From: Pandoraea oxalativorans
Lineage (GTDB): Bacteria; Pseudomonadota; Gammaproteobacteria; Burkholderiales; Burkholderiaceae
Direction: 5' to 3'
Assembly: GCF_000972785.3 (NCBI RefSeq)
Contig: NZ_CP011253.3
Span: 1,674,001 to 1,738,000 of the forward strand
DNA length: 64,000 bases
Shown: one piece after another, positions 18,021 through 27,900 of the stretch
How the letters are laid out: each line of letters starts with the position of its first letter
Numbering within the stretch: the stretch's first letter is position 1
Notes under the pieces: generated by a model
What the model was told of the DNA's origin: nothing
Database searches by the model: none
The model's input: the letters and a program-made list of their open reading frames with translations, nothing else
Translations under genes and position numbers: made by a program

Positions 18021-19466
18021 ATGAAGCAAGACAAGACGCTCACCGCCCTGCTATGGATCGTCGCGGCGGGTTTTTTCATGCAGGCGCTCGATACGACCAT
18101 CGTCAATACGGCGCTGCCCGCCATGGCCGCGAGTCTTGGCGAGAACCCGCTACGCATGCAGCCGGTGGTCGTCTCCTACTCGCTCACGATGGCCATGCTC
18201 ACGCCCGCGTCCGGATGGCTGGCCGACCGCTTCGGCACGCGACGCGTGTACTTCGTGGCGATCCTGCTGTTCGTGCTCGGCTCGATTGTCTGTGCGATGG
18301 CGCATACCCTGCCGCAACTCGTCGCCGCACGCGTGCTGCAAGGCGCGGGCGGTTCGATGTTGTTGCCCATCGGACGTCTTGCCGTGCTGCGGACCTTCCC
18401 GGCCGGTGAGTATCTGGCGGCGCTCGCCTTCGTCTCGATTGCGGGGCAAGTCGGCCCGATGATCGGCCCGGTGCTGGGCGGCTGGCTGGTGCAGGTGGCG
18501 TCGTGGCACTGGATCTTCCTCATCAATGTGCCCATCGGCCTGATCGGCAGTCTCGCCGTGCGTCATTACCTGCCGCGTCCCGCGAAGGACGAAGTCATCG
18601 ATACCGGTTTCGACTGGGGTGGGTTCGCCTTGCTGTCGTTGGCGATGGTGTCGTTCACGCTCGCGTTGGATCATCCGTTCCCGGAGGCCGGATGGGCGCC
18701 GTCTGCCGTCCTCGCGCTGCTTTGTGTGGCGACGACACTCGGCTACTGGCCATACGCCCGCCGTCGCGCCGCGCCGTTGTTCCCGCTGGAATTGTTCGAG
18801 ACGCGCAGCTTCACTCTCGGTTTGCTGGGCAATCTCGTCGCGCGCATCGGCAGCAGTGCCGTGCCGTTTCTGTTGCCGCTGCTGCTTCAGGTGGCGATGG
18901 GGTATAGCCCGCTCGCATCAGGGTTGATGATGTTGCCGGTGGCCCTCGCGGGCATCGTCGTCAAGCGCATGGTCACGCCGCTCGTGGTGCGCTTCGGCTA
19001 TACGCGATTTCTGATGGTGAATACGGCGGTCGTCGGCGGCTCGATTGCGAGTTTCGCACTGTTCGGGCCGGGCTGGCCGATCTGGCTGGGGCTCGTGCAG
19101 CTGGCGGTGTTCGGCGGGGCCAACTCGATGCAGTTCGCGGCCATGAACAGTGTGACGCTGAAGGATCTCGGCACGCGTCGCGCGAGTGCGGGCAACGGGC
19201 TGTTTTCGATGGCCCAGATGCTCGCCCTCGGGCTGGGTGTGACCATCGGGGGCCAGTTGCTGGCGCTGTTCGGTCATCTGGCGGGAAAGGCAGGCGAGCT
19301 TGGCGTAGGCGGCACCGTCGCAGGCTTTCGCATGACGTTCGTGTGCGTCGGGCTGATTACGCTGGCCTCGGCGCTTGTGTTCCGTCGCGTGGAAGACCCG
19401 GCGGCGGGACCGTCGCACGACGGTGGTCAGACGCAGACCGCGTCTGCCACCGATCTCAAGCGCTGA
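18021..19466 (+). CDS. MFS drug efflux transporter, DHA2 family (MdtD/EmrB-like)
   Basis: This 481-residue proton-driven efflux pump has 14 predicted spans. The DHA2 signatures are visible: motif D1 in MQALDTTIVNTALPAMA (about residues 20-36), motif A in GWLADRFGTRRVYF (about 65-78), and motif C in GQVGPMIGPVLGGWLV (about 143-158). The start is the ATG at 18021. No membrane-fusion partner adjoins it, which fits MdtD rather than a tripartite EmrAB system. The substrate range is unknown. It converges on the binding-protein gene across a hairpin. Confidence 0.88.
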   Translation: MKQDKTLTALLWIVAAGFFMQALDTTIVNTALPAMAASLGENPLRMQPVVVSYSLTMAMLTPASGWLADRFGTRRVYFVAILLFVLGSIVCAMAHTLPQLVAARVLQGAGGSMLLPIGRLAVLRTFPAGEYLAALAFVSIAGQVGPMIGPVLGGWLVQVASWHWIFLINVPIGLIGSLAVRHYLPRPAKDEVIDTGFDWGGFALLSLAMVSFTLALDHPFPEAGWAPSAVLALLCVATTLGYWPYARRRAAPLFPLELFETRSFTLGLLGNLVARIGSSAVPFLLPLLLQVAMGYSPLASGLMMLPVALAGIVVKRMVTPLVVRFGYTRFLMVNTAVVGGSIASFALFGPGWPIWLGLVQLAVFGGANSMQFAAMNSVTLKDLGTRRASAGNGLFSMAQMLALGLGVTIGGQLLALFGHLAGKAGELGVGGTVAGFRMTFVCVGLITLASALVFRRVEDPAAGPSHDGGQTQTASATDLKR

Positions 19467-19500
19467 GCGTCGAGCCGCCACATCCCGTTGGCTGACGCTC
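19465..19500. terminator. Convergent hairpin between mdtD-like and binding-protein genes
   Basis: GAGCGTC (19465-19471) plus AGCC pairs with GGCT plus GACGCTC (19494-19500), with one bulged base, giving an 11-bp interrupted stem. It sits exactly in the 43-bp convergent gap. Confidence 0.5.
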
Positions 19501-19509
19501 GGTCGCCCC

Positions 19510-20823
19510 TTACTTCTTCACCAGCGCACACTTCGAATCGGCCAGCGGGGCGAATGCCTTGTCGGCCGGAATCGTCTCCAGAATCTTGTACAGATCCCAT
19601 TCCGACTTCGATTCGGCGGGCGTCTTCACCTGCACCAGCAGCATGTCGTGCACGAGCTTGCCGTCCGCCCGGATCTGGCCGTTGCGAATCACCGGGTCGT
19701 CGATCTTCATCGACTTGAGCCTGGCCATCACGGCGTCCGCTTCGTCGGTGCCCGCCGCCTGAACTGCCTTCAGATAGTTGAGCACGGCCGAATACACGGC
19801 GGCCTGCATCATCGTCGGCATCTTCTTGTGCTGCGCGTAGAAGCGTTGCGCGAAGGCGCGCGAGCGATCGTCCTGGTCCCAATAGAAGCCGTTCGTGAGG
19901 ATCATGCCCTGCGCGTTCTTCAGGCCCATGCCGTGGATTTCGGTGATGAGCGAGAGCAGCGGCGTAAATACCTGCTTGCCGCCCTGAATGATGTTGAACT
20001 GCGAGGCCTGCTTGACGGTGTTGAGCGTGTCGGTGCCGGAGTTGGCCAGCGCGATCACCTGTGCGCCGGACGTCTGAGCGCGCAGCAGATAGGACGACAG
20101 GTCCGGCGAGTTCACCGGGTGCTTCACCGAGCCGACGACCTTGCCGCCCTGACGCGTCAGGATCTCGCTCGCATCTTTCTCCAGCGCCTGCCCGAACGCG
20201 TAGTCGGCGGTGATGAAGTACCACGACTTCAGACCGCGACGCAGCAAGGCTTGCGAGGTCGAGTTCGCCAGCGCGTACGTGTCGTACATCCACTGCACGC
20301 TGTGTGCCGTGCATTGCTCGTTGCTGATGGCGGACGACCCCGCGCCGGTCACGAGCGCGATCTTCTTCTTTTCGTCGGCAATCCGGTCGACGGCCAGCGC
20401 GACGTTCGAGAACGTGAGGTCGGTGATCATGTCGACCTTGCCCCGGTCGTACCACTCGCGCGCGATGGTCGCACCGGTGTCGGTCTTGCCCTGCGAGTCG
20501 GCGGACACCAGTTCGATGGGCGCGCCGAGCACTTTACGATCGCGCGAGAAATCGTCGATGGCCATGGTGGCGGCGAGTACGCTGCCCTTGCCCGCGTTGT
20601 CGCTCGACACGCCCGAGAGGTCGGTGAGCACACCAACCTTCACGACACCGTCGGAGACCGCGGCGGCCTGCGCCGGGGAGGGAAGGGCAATGAGGGGGCC
20701 AAGGGATGCAACGGCAAACGACGCGGCGACGGCGATCGTGCGGCGCAAACGACCGCTGAGCCCACTGATGCCGCTGAGGCCGCTGAGGCGGCTGAGGCCG
20801 CGGAGGCCGGTAAAGCTGGACAT
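19510..20823 (-). CDS. ABC transporter substrate-binding protein, branched-chain amino acid type
   Basis: This 437-residue periplasmic binding protein is of the Peripla_BP_6/LivK class. The mature start follows a signal peptide ending near PSPAQAAA. VSDGVVKVGVLTDLSGVSSD, DNAGKGSVLAATMAIDDF and DSQGKTDTGATIARE are typical of the first lobe. The signal peptide has an unusual long n-region built of GLS-like triplets encoded by a 9-bp DNA repeat. No permease or ATPase genes adjoin it, so it must pair with a distant transporter. A GATTGCGCAATC palindrome lies at 20923-20934 in its upstream region. The ligand is unknown: amino acids, amides or aromatic acids are all possible. Confidence 0.88.
   Translation of the reverse strand: MSSFTGLRGLSRLSGLSGISGLSGRLRRTIAVAASFAVASLGPLIALPSPAQAAAVSDGVVKVGVLTDLSGVSSDNAGKGSVLAATMAIDDFSRDRKVLGAPIELVSADSQGKTDTGATIAREWYDRGKVDMITDLTFSNVALAVDRIADEKKKIALVTGAGSSAISNEQCTAHSVQWMYDTYALANSTSQALLRRGLKSWYFITADYAFGQALEKDASEILTRQGGKVVGSVKHPVNSPDLSSYLLRAQTSGAQVIALANSGTDTLNTVKQASQFNIIQGGKQVFTPLLSLITEIHGMGLKNAQGMILTNGFYWDQDDRSRAFAQRFYAQHKKMPTMMQAAVYSAVLNYLKAVQAAGTDEADAVMARLKSMKIDDPVIRNGQIRADGKLVHDMLLVQVKTPAESKSEWDLYKILETIPADKAFAPLADSKCALVKK
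20753..20815 (-). repeat. Imperfect 9-bp tandem repeat inside the signal-peptide coding region
   Basis: Seven head-to-tail units related to CCGCTGAGG run from 20753 to 20815; two adjacent ones (20771-20788) are identical. They encode a triplet-periodic leader (LRG, LSR, LSG, LSG, ISG, LSG). Units are multiples of three bases, so copy-number change keeps the frame and would alter only leader length. Confidence 0.7.
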
Positions 20824-20996
20824 GGCTTGTCTCCAATGTTCGAGTTATGACGACCCGCCACCGCCCATCTCTGCCGGAGGACGTGTGCGGCGAGTCTCGA
20901 ACATCTTAAACATCACGTAATCGATTGCGCAATCCGTAATGATGAGAATCCATGCGTAAATCGCGTCAGGATTTTCCAGACCTTTCGCGAAGCGGT

Positions 20997-21027
20997 GAGA
21001 CGGCGTATATAAGGGATCCGCCGTCTC
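20997..21027 (-). terminator. Hairpin after the pqi operon
   Basis: GAGACGGCG (20997-21005) pairs with CGCCGTCTC (21019-21027) around a 13-base loop, 10 bp past the end of pqiC on the minus strand. It lacks a clear T run. Confidence 0.5.
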
Positions 21028-21036
21028 GCCTCGCGA

Positions 21037-21759
21037 TCAATTCTGGCAGCGGGGCGTTGCGCCCTGTGCGCTGGTGGCGATGGCGTTGCCGATGCCGTCG
21101 GCCAGACGGTCGACGAGCTTGCGCTGCGCCGCGACAACGTCTGCAATGCCCGACGCGGCGGGCTCCGTCCCCGAGAAGCGACACGTCAGCACGATGTCGC
21201 CCGGCACCTTGCGAACACTCCAGACAGCCGTGAGCGCGGCTTGTTCGCCCGGCGTCGATTCGAATCGCTGGACGGACGTCGACACGCGATAGACCGCAAG
21301 CCCGTCGGCGCGCGGCAAGCCGTAGACGTCCATCGCGCCGAGACGTTGCGTCAGGTTGCGCGAGATCGTCGACGTCAACTCGGTCTTGAGCGGCGCAGCC
21401 CAGCGGGATTCCTCGAGAATGTCGACGCGTCCGCCACCACGGGTGACGACGATCTGCGGCCGGTCGACCTGTTCGGGCACGGCCACCGGCGACACTTCCA
21501 AAGCGTACGGCGTTGCCGGCGCTGCTGTGCCAGTGGTGGCGTTGGTGGCATTGGCGGCGGCGCTGCCTGTCGCGTTGGTCGCGTCCGTCAGGGTATAGAA
21601 GGTCGACGACGGCGAAGCACAGCCAGCAAGCGCCAGCATGAGGGCCGCCGCAGCGGCAAGTCCTGCTTTCCCGACGATGGCGGGCAGGGCAGAGGTGTCG
21701 CCGTCCATCGGCGTTGCACGCAGGCGCGGGCTACGGGTCATGTCGGTCGGCCTCGTCAT
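21037..21759 (-). CDS. pqiC: PqiC-like outer-membrane lipoprotein (ABC-type transport auxiliary, DUF330)
   Basis: This 240-residue lipoprotein has a hydrophobic leader and the lipobox LALAGCAS (Cys about residue 47), then PSSTFYTLTDA, the usual start of PqiC/YmbA proteins. A repeated Asn-Ala-Thr stretch follows (about residues 60-78). In E. coli, PqiC anchors the PqiB syringe-like tube at the outer membrane to carry lipids across the periplasm. The start ATG overlaps the pqiB stop by 4 bp, so they are translationally coupled. Its N-terminus before the leader is longer than usual; an internal Met (residue 7 or 18) could be the true start. Confidence 0.85.
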   Translation of the reverse strand: MTRPTDMTRSPRLRATPMDGDTSALPAIVGKAGLAAAAALMLALAGCASPSSTFYTLTDATNATGSAAANATNATTGTAAPATPYALEVSPVAVPEQVDRPQIVVTRGGGRVDILEESRWAAPLKTELTSTISRNLTQRLGAMDVYGLPRADGLAVYRVSTSVQRFESTPGEQAALTAVWSVRKVPGDIVLTCRFSGTEPAASGIADVVAAQRKLVDRLADGIGNAIATSAQGATPRCQN

Positions 21760-23420
21760 GGTTGCGGGTCCTTCGGTTTGCCGCGCAGCAGCGCTTCGGG
21801 ATGCTGCTGCAAGTAGTCGGCAAGGGTGTTGAGGGAGCGCAGCGTCTTCGTCAGTTCCTGCATGGCCTGACGGACGTCCTGCTGCACGGGCGCGTCTTCG
21901 GAAAGCGTGCGCTCGGCCGCACCGAAGCTCTTCTTCGCTTCGCCCAGCGTGGCCCTGGCTTCCGGTGCGATCTCGCCGTCGAGCTGACGGAACAACCCTT
22001 GTGCGCTATCCATCGTCTTGTCGAGCTTGCGCAGCGTCGAGTCCAGATTCTGTCCGATGCTGTCGAACGGAATCTTGTCGAGCTTGCTGGCAATGTCGGC
22101 AATCTGAAGCTGCAACTGGTCGAGCGTATTGGGCACCGTCGGCATGGTCAGTACGTCGTCAACCATCTCGGCCTTGGCAGGCTTCGCGTTCGGGAAGAAG
22201 TCGAGCGCCACGTACAACTGGCCGGTGAGTAGGTTGCCGGTACGCAACTGGCCGCGCAGGCCGCGCTGCACGAGGGCATCGAGAATCCGGTGGCTGTTCC
22301 GTTCCGTCGGCGGCACGCTGTTCTTCGGGTCGCGACGGCGCAGACGATCCGGATAGACATCGACCGTCACCGGCATGTTGAGCTGCTTGGTGGCCTGATC
22401 GAACTCCACGCCAATCGACGTCACTTCGCCCAGCGTGATGCCGCGGAAGTCGACCGGCGCACCCACGACCAGCCCGCGCAGCGACTGCTGGAAGCGGAAC
22501 ACGACCCGCACCGGGTGCGTGTCGGGGGCCTTCATGGCCGTGGCTTCGTCGGCGGCCAGACGGAATTCCTGTCCGGCCTTGGCCATGACGCCGGCACCCG
22601 AGTCGCTCGGGGCCTGGAAGGCGATACCGCCGATGACCACCGACGCGAGCGACTGCGTATTGACCTGGAAGCCGCTCGAATCGAGTCGCAGGTCGATGCC
22701 GCTGGCGTGCCAGAAACGCGTATTGGAGCCGACGTACTGGTCATACGGTGCTTGCACGAACACGCGCAGCGTCACGCCCTTGCCGTCCGAATCGAGCGAG
22801 TACGCTTCGACCTGACCCACCTGAATACGGCGGTAGTAAATCGGCGAGCCAATATCGAGCGAGCCGACATCGCTCGCGTGCAGCACGAACTGCTTGCCCG
22901 GTTGGCCGCTGGAGACGACCGGTGGCACTTCCAGTCCGACAAAGTGATTCGCGGAGTCCTTTGCCTTGCCGGCGTCGGCGCCGATGTAGGCCCCGGAGAG
23001 CAGCGTCGACAAGCCGGAGACGCTGCCACCGGCCACGCGCGGGCGCACAACCCACCAGCGCGAATCCTTCACGGCGAAGTTCTTCGCGTTCTTGGTGAGA
23101 TCGACGGTGACACGCACATGCGAGAGATCTTCCGACAGTTCGATGCTCTTGACTGTGCCGATATCGACCTCCTTGTACTTGACCTTGGTCTTGCCCGCTT
23201 CGAGCCCCTCGGCCGTCTTGAAGTCGATGGTCACGCTCGGCCCGCGCTCGATAAGCACCTTCGCCACCAGCGACAGCCCGATCACGGCGGCGACCAGCGG
23301 TATCAGCCAGACGAGCGAGGGCGCCCAGCGCTTGCGCGGTTCGATGGCCGGCGTCGGCAGATTGTCTGCGCCGGGCGGTGGCACGGCTTTCGAGTCTTGC
23401 GGGTCTCTCGGGTCAGTCAT
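21756..23420 (-). CDS. pqiB: PqiB-like MCE-domain protein
   Basis: This 554-residue protein has one N-terminal membrane helix (about residues 33-55) followed by three MCE/MlaD domains. They begin near GPSVTIDFKTAEGLEAGKT (about 60), KQFVLHASDVGSLDIGSPI (about 177) and HPVRVVFRFQQSLRGLVVGA (about 305). A C-terminal coiled-coil/helical part follows (about 430-550). PqiB forms a stacked-ring tunnel for lipid traffic between membranes. It overlaps pqiA (second half) upstream by 8 bp and pqiC downstream by 4 bp, indicating one operon. Confidence 0.92.
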   Translation of the reverse strand: MTDPRDPQDSKAVPPPGADNLPTPAIEPRKRWAPSLVWLIPLVAAVIGLSLVAKVLIERGPSVTIDFKTAEGLEAGKTKVKYKEVDIGTVKSIELSEDLSHVRVTVDLTKNAKNFAVKDSRWWVVRPRVAGGSVSGLSTLLSGAYIGADAGKAKDSANHFVGLEVPPVVSSGQPGKQFVLHASDVGSLDIGSPIYYRRIQVGQVEAYSLDSDGKGVTLRVFVQAPYDQYVGSNTRFWHASGIDLRLDSSGFQVNTQSLASVVIGGIAFQAPSDSGAGVMAKAGQEFRLAADEATAMKAPDTHPVRVVFRFQQSLRGLVVGAPVDFRGITLGEVTSIGVEFDQATKQLNMPVTVDVYPDRLRRRDPKNSVPPTERNSHRILDALVQRGLRGQLRTGNLLTGQLYVALDFFPNAKPAKAEMVDDVLTMPTVPNTLDQLQLQIADIASKLDKIPFDSIGQNLDSTLRKLDKTMDSAQGLFRQLDGEIAPEARATLGEAKKSFGAAERTLSEDAPVQQDVRQAMQELTKTLRSLNTLADYLQQHPEALLRGKPKDPQP

Positions 23421-24057
23421 GATCGTCCTGTTCGGTATCGTCGTCGCGGATCTGATCCCAGATCAGGCGAGGGTCGAACTGCATGGAGGCCACCATCGTG
23501 AGCACGACCACGGAGCCGAAAGCCACGATGCCCGGACCGGCCTGAATGACGGCCAGCGACTGAATGTTCACGAGCGCCACCATCAGCGCGACGACGAAGA
23601 CGTCGAGCATGGACCAGCGTCCAATGAACTCGACCATGTGATACAGCTTGGTGCGTTGGTGCGGTTTCCAGCGCGTGCCGCGCTGCGCGGTAAAGCACAA
23701 CAGCGATAAAGCGATGAGCTTGAGCATCGGGACGAGAATGCTCGCCGTGAAAACGACGATGGCCAGATCGTACTCGCCGCTCGTCCAGAAATAGATCACG
23801 CCGCTCATGATCGTGTCGCTGGAATTACCTAACAGCGAGCGCGTCTGCATCATGGGCAGGACATTGGCGGGAATGTACAGGATCGCCGCCGCAATCAGCA
23901 AGGCCCAGGTGCGCGTGAGGCTGTCGACTTTGCGTTGATGAAGCACCGCGCCGCATCGCGGGCAACGCTCCTTTTCGACGGTTTGCACTTCGCGCGACAG
24001 ACGCCCGCAGACGTGGCAGGCGACCAGTCCCGCCGCTTTGGCCGAGAGATATTTCAT
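23413..24057 (-). CDS. PqiA-like membrane protein, second half (separate gene)
   Basis: This 214-residue protein has an N-terminal zinc-ribbon-like segment (VACHVCGRLS and CPRCGAVLH, four Cys near residues 14-39) and four hydrophobic spans. It corresponds to the second half of E. coli PqiA. The frame could be read further upstream, but the ATG at 24055-24057 overlaps the stop of the preceding half-gene (ATGA), which fixes the start. Together the two halves make the inner-membrane part that feeds PqiB. Confidence 0.88.
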   Translation of the reverse strand: MKYLSAKAAGLVACHVCGRLSREVQTVEKERCPRCGAVLHQRKVDSLTRTWALLIAAAILYIPANVLPMMQTRSLLGNSSDTIMSGVIYFWTSGEYDLAIVVFTASILVPMLKLIALSLLCFTAQRGTRWKPHQRTKLYHMVEFIGRWSMLDVFVVALMVALVNIQSLAVIQAGPGIVAFGSVVVLTMVASMQFDPRLIWDQIRDDDTEQDDHD

Positions 24058-24740
24058 CGCGTCACCGTTCGGGATTCGTTGGCCTTCTGCGCCTTCAGCG
24101 CTTCGACTGCCGGATCGGGCGTGCGGTCGATCACGATCCACAGATTGCGCAGATCGTACGACAGCACCAGCGCGAGCAACATCGTCAGCGCGCCGAACGC
24201 CCACAGCGCAATGCCGGGCAGCACGCTGGCCATGGCCGAGAGTTTGACCAGCGAGACCAGTACCCCGAGCATGAACACCTCGATCATGCCCCACGGGCGG
24301 CAGAACTCGATGGCGCGCATCACCTGAAAGACCCCATAGGGCCGTCGGCCAAGCGAGAGCGGCGTCACCAGATGGATCAGCGCGAGCAGTTGCGACAGGG
24401 GAAACAGTACGGTCGTGGCGAACACGAGCAGCGCGACGAGCCACATGCCCTCGCGATACAGCGCCCAGGCGGCACCCACGAGGGTCGTCTCGGTATAGAT
24501 GCCCTGCACCTCGATCTCGACGATGGGGAACGCGTTGGCGATGGCGAACACGATCAGACACGTCAGGGTGAGCGCGAGCACGCGCGACAGGCGCAGGTCG
24601 GGGGAGCGGTAAAGAACCGAGTGACAACGCACGCAGCGAGCGGTCTCGCGCGGCGGCAGGTCCATGCGACGGTGAAGCGTGTCGCAATTCGGACATGCGA
24701 TCAGGTTCGTCACGTCATCTTCAGGGGGCAATGTGTCCAT
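24054..24740 (-). CDS. PqiA-like membrane protein, first half (separate gene)
   Basis: This 228-residue protein has a zinc-ribbon segment (LIACPNCDTLHRR and CVRCHSVLY, Cys near residues 16-39) and four hydrophobic spans ending near residue 200. It matches the first half of PqiA. Start and stop are both clean, and it overlaps the second half by 4 bp, so this is a genuine split and not a frameshift within one gene. It heads the pqi operon and is divergent from the formate dehydrogenase genes. Confidence 0.88.
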   Translation of the reverse strand: MDTLPPEDDVTNLIACPNCDTLHRRMDLPPRETARCVRCHSVLYRSPDLRLSRVLALTLTCLIVFAIANAFPIVEIEVQGIYTETTLVGAAWALYREGMWLVALLVFATTVLFPLSQLLALIHLVTPLSLGRRPYGVFQVMRAIEFCRPWGMIEVFMLGVLVSLVKLSAMASVLPGIALWAFGALTMLLALVLSYDLRNLWIVIDRTPDPAVEALKAQKANESRTVTR

Positions 24741-24813
24741 TACCGGGGACGGTCACCAGAGTGACGCTCAGAATACCAAAATGTCAAGGAAGTTCCCATG
24801 AAATCAGTTGCAG

Positions 24814-24828
24814 TTGCGCTCAACGCAA
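24814..24828. promoter_or_regulatory. Inverted repeat in the fdnG/pqi divergent control region
   Basis: TTGCG-CTCAA-CGCAA is a perfect 5-5-5 palindrome in the 189-bp gap between the pqi operon and the formate dehydrogenase. A TATACT box (24878-24883) lies closer to fdnG. The spacing is near that of FNR-type sites, but the half-sites are not the FNR consensus, so the regulator is unknown. Confidence 0.35.
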
Positions 24829-24929
24829 TATGCGGCATGGTTTGTGCTAAGTCACGGAAATCATTACTCGTTTGCTCTATACTCAACACACTCCCGCAAA
24901 GTTACCCAAAATTTGAGGAGAATTCCCCC

Positions 24930-27900
24930 ATGCTTAACATGTCCAGGCGCCAGTTCCTCAAAGTGAGTGGCGCAACGCTGGCAGGGTCCAGCCTGGCAAT
25001 GCTCGGGTTCGCGCCCGACGCGGCGCTGGCGGAAGTCCGTCAGTTCAAGCTCGCGCGAGCGACCGAGACCCGTAATACCTGTCCGTACTGTTCCGTGGCC
25101 TGCGGGCTGCTCATGTACAGCTACGGCGACGGTGCGAAGAATGCGAAGAAGAGCATCTTTCACATCGAAGGCGACCCCGACCACCCGGTCAATCGGGGCA
25201 CGTTGTGCCCGAAGGGCGCCAGCCTCATCGACTTCATCCACAGCCCGAACCGTCTCACGCATCCGGAGTACCGCAAGCCGGGGTCCGACAAGTGGGAACG
25301 TATTTCGTGGGACGACGCGCTCGATCGCATCGCCAAGCTGATGAAGGCCGACCGCGACGCCAACTTCGTCGAAAAGACGGACGACGGTCTCACGGTCAAC
25401 CGTTGGCTCACCACCGGCATGCTGGCCGCGTCGGCGTCGAGCAACGAAGTCGGGTACATCACGCACAAAGTCATCCGCAGTACCGGGATGCTGGGATTCG
25501 ATAACCAGGCACGTGTCTGACACGGCCCGACGGTGGCAGGTCTTGCCCCGACGTTTGGCCGTGGCGCGATGACGAACCATTGGGTCGACATCAAGAACGC
25601 GGATCTGGTACTCATCATGGGCGGCAACGCAGCCGAGGCACACCCGTGCGGTTTCAAATGGGTGACCGAGGCGAAGGCGCACAACAAGGCGCGCCTGATC
25701 GTCGTCGACCCGCGCTTTAACCGTTCGGCATCGGTCGCGGACTATTACGCCCCGATCCGTACCGGCACGGACATTGCGTTCCTCGGCGGGTTGATCAACT
25801 ACCTGCTCACGAACGACAAGATCCAGCACGAGTACGTCAAGAACTACACCGACTTCACCTTCCTGGTGAAAGACGAGTTCTCGTTCGAAGACGGCATCTA
25901 TTCGGGCTACAACGACGAGAAACATACCTACGACAAGTCCTCCTGGGATTACCAGAAGGGCGCGGACGGTTACGTCCTCACCGACCCGACGCTGCAACAC
26001 CCGCGCACGGTGTTCCAGTTGATGAAGCAGCACTACTCGCGTTACACCATCGATATGGTGGAGCGCGTGTGCGGCACACCGGCGGACAAGGTCGAGTACA
26101 TCTACAAGCAGATCGCCGAGTGCTCCACCCCGACGCGCACCATGACGATCCTGTATGCGCTCGGCTGGACGCAGCACTCGATCGGCTCGCAGATCATTCG
26201 TACCGGTGCCATGGTGCAGTTGCTGCTGGGCAATATCGGTGCGGTGGGCGGCGGCATGAACGCGCTGCGCGGTCACTCGAATATTCAGGGGTTGACCGAT
26301 CTGGGGCTGATGACCGACCTGCTGCCGGGCTATATGTCGTTGCCCAAGCAGGCGGAGCAGACCGTCGAGCAATATCTGACGGCGCGCACGCAAAAGCCGC
26401 TGCGTCCGAACCAGCTCAGCTACTGGCAGAACTATCCGAAGTTCTACGTGAGCCTGATGAAAGCGTGGTGGGGCGATGCCGCCACGGCTGAGAACAACTG
26501 GGGCTACGACTATCTGCCCAAGCTCGACAAGCCGTACGACATGCTGCAAGTGCAGGAGCTGATGAGCAAGGGCAAGATGACGGGCTACATCGCGCAGGGT
26601 TTCAACCCCATCGCGGCGACCCCCGCCAAGGTCAAGTGGGATAAGGCGCTCGCCCAGCTCAAGTTCCTTGTCGTCATGGACCCGCTGGCGACGGAGACGT
26701 CGGAATTCTGGCGCAATTTCGGCGAGCACAACAACGTCGACTCCAGCAAGATTCAGACGGAAGTGTTCCGCTTGCCGACTACCTGCTTCGCCGAAGAAGA
26801 CGGTGCACTGGTCAACTCCGGTCGCTGGCTGCAATGGCACTGGAAGGGGGGCGAGCCGCCGGGCGAGGCCCGAACCGACATCGAAATCATGTCGGCGCTG
26901 TTCCTGCGTCTTCGCGAGATGTACAAGACGGAGGGCGGCAAGTATCCCGACCCGATCGTCAACCTGTCGTGGCCGTACGCCCAGCCGGAGAGTCCGTCGC
27001 CCGAAGAACTCGCCAAGGAGTACAACGGCCGGGCGCTCAAGGACATCGTCGACCCGAAGGATCCGACCAAGGTCACGCGCAAGGCAGGCGAGCAGTTGTC
27101 CGGGTTTGCCGAACTCAAGGACGATGGCAGCACTTCGTCTGGCTGCTGGATCTTCGCCGGTGCCTGGACACAGGCAGGCAACCAGATGGCGCGACGCGAC
27201 AACAGCGACCCGACCGGCATCGGTCAGACGCTGAACTGGGCGTGGGCGTGGCCGGCAAACCGTCGCATCTTGTACAACCGTGCGTCGGCCGACCTCGCGG
27301 GCAAGCCGTTCAACCCGAAGCGCAAGCTGGTCTACTGGAACGGCAAGGCGTGGACCGGTGCCGATGTGCCCGACTTCAAGGTCGACGAGGATCCGGCCGG
27401 TGGTATGAGTCCGTTCATTATGAACCCCGAGGGCGTGGCGCGCTTCTTCGCCAAGGGGGCCATGGCAGAGGGCCCGTTCCCCGAGCATTACGAGCCATTC
27501 GAGACGCCGCTGGGCTACAACCCGTTCCATCCGAAGCAACCGAAGGCCACGCGTAACCCGGGGGCCCGTGTGTTCCCGGACGATCTGGCGACGATGGGGA
27601 CGGCCGAGCACTTCCCGCATGTGGCAACGACTTATCGCCTGACCGAGCATTTCCACTACTGGACCAAGCACGCGTTGCTGAACTCGATCATCCAGCCTGA
27701 GCAGTTCGTCGAAATCGGCGAAGCGCTTGCGAAGGAAGTCGGGGTCGTCGCGGGCGACATGGTCAAGGTGTCGTCCAACCGGGGCTACATCAAGGCCAAG
27801 GCGGTCGTCACGAAGCGTCTGCGTGCGCTGAAGATCGACGGCAAGACGGTTCACCATGTGGGGATTCCGATTCACTGGGGCTTCAAGGGGTTGACCAAGC

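Noticed and set aside
17240-18157. Minus-strand frame of about 305 codons over the FlxA-like gene
   Set aside because: It is antisense to the coding strand, Arg/Gly/His-rich, crosses two gene boundaries and has no recognised domain.
23413-24696. One long frame spanning both PqiA halves on the minus strand
   Set aside because: The upstream part of that frame is out of phase with the real first PqiA half, which has its own start, zinc ribbon and membrane spans. Only the part from 24057 is coding.
25518-25520. In-frame TGA in fdnG read as a nonsense mutation or frameshift
   Set aside because: The flanking residues, the GGUCU hairpin directly after it, and selA, selB and selC next door show it is a selenocysteine codon.
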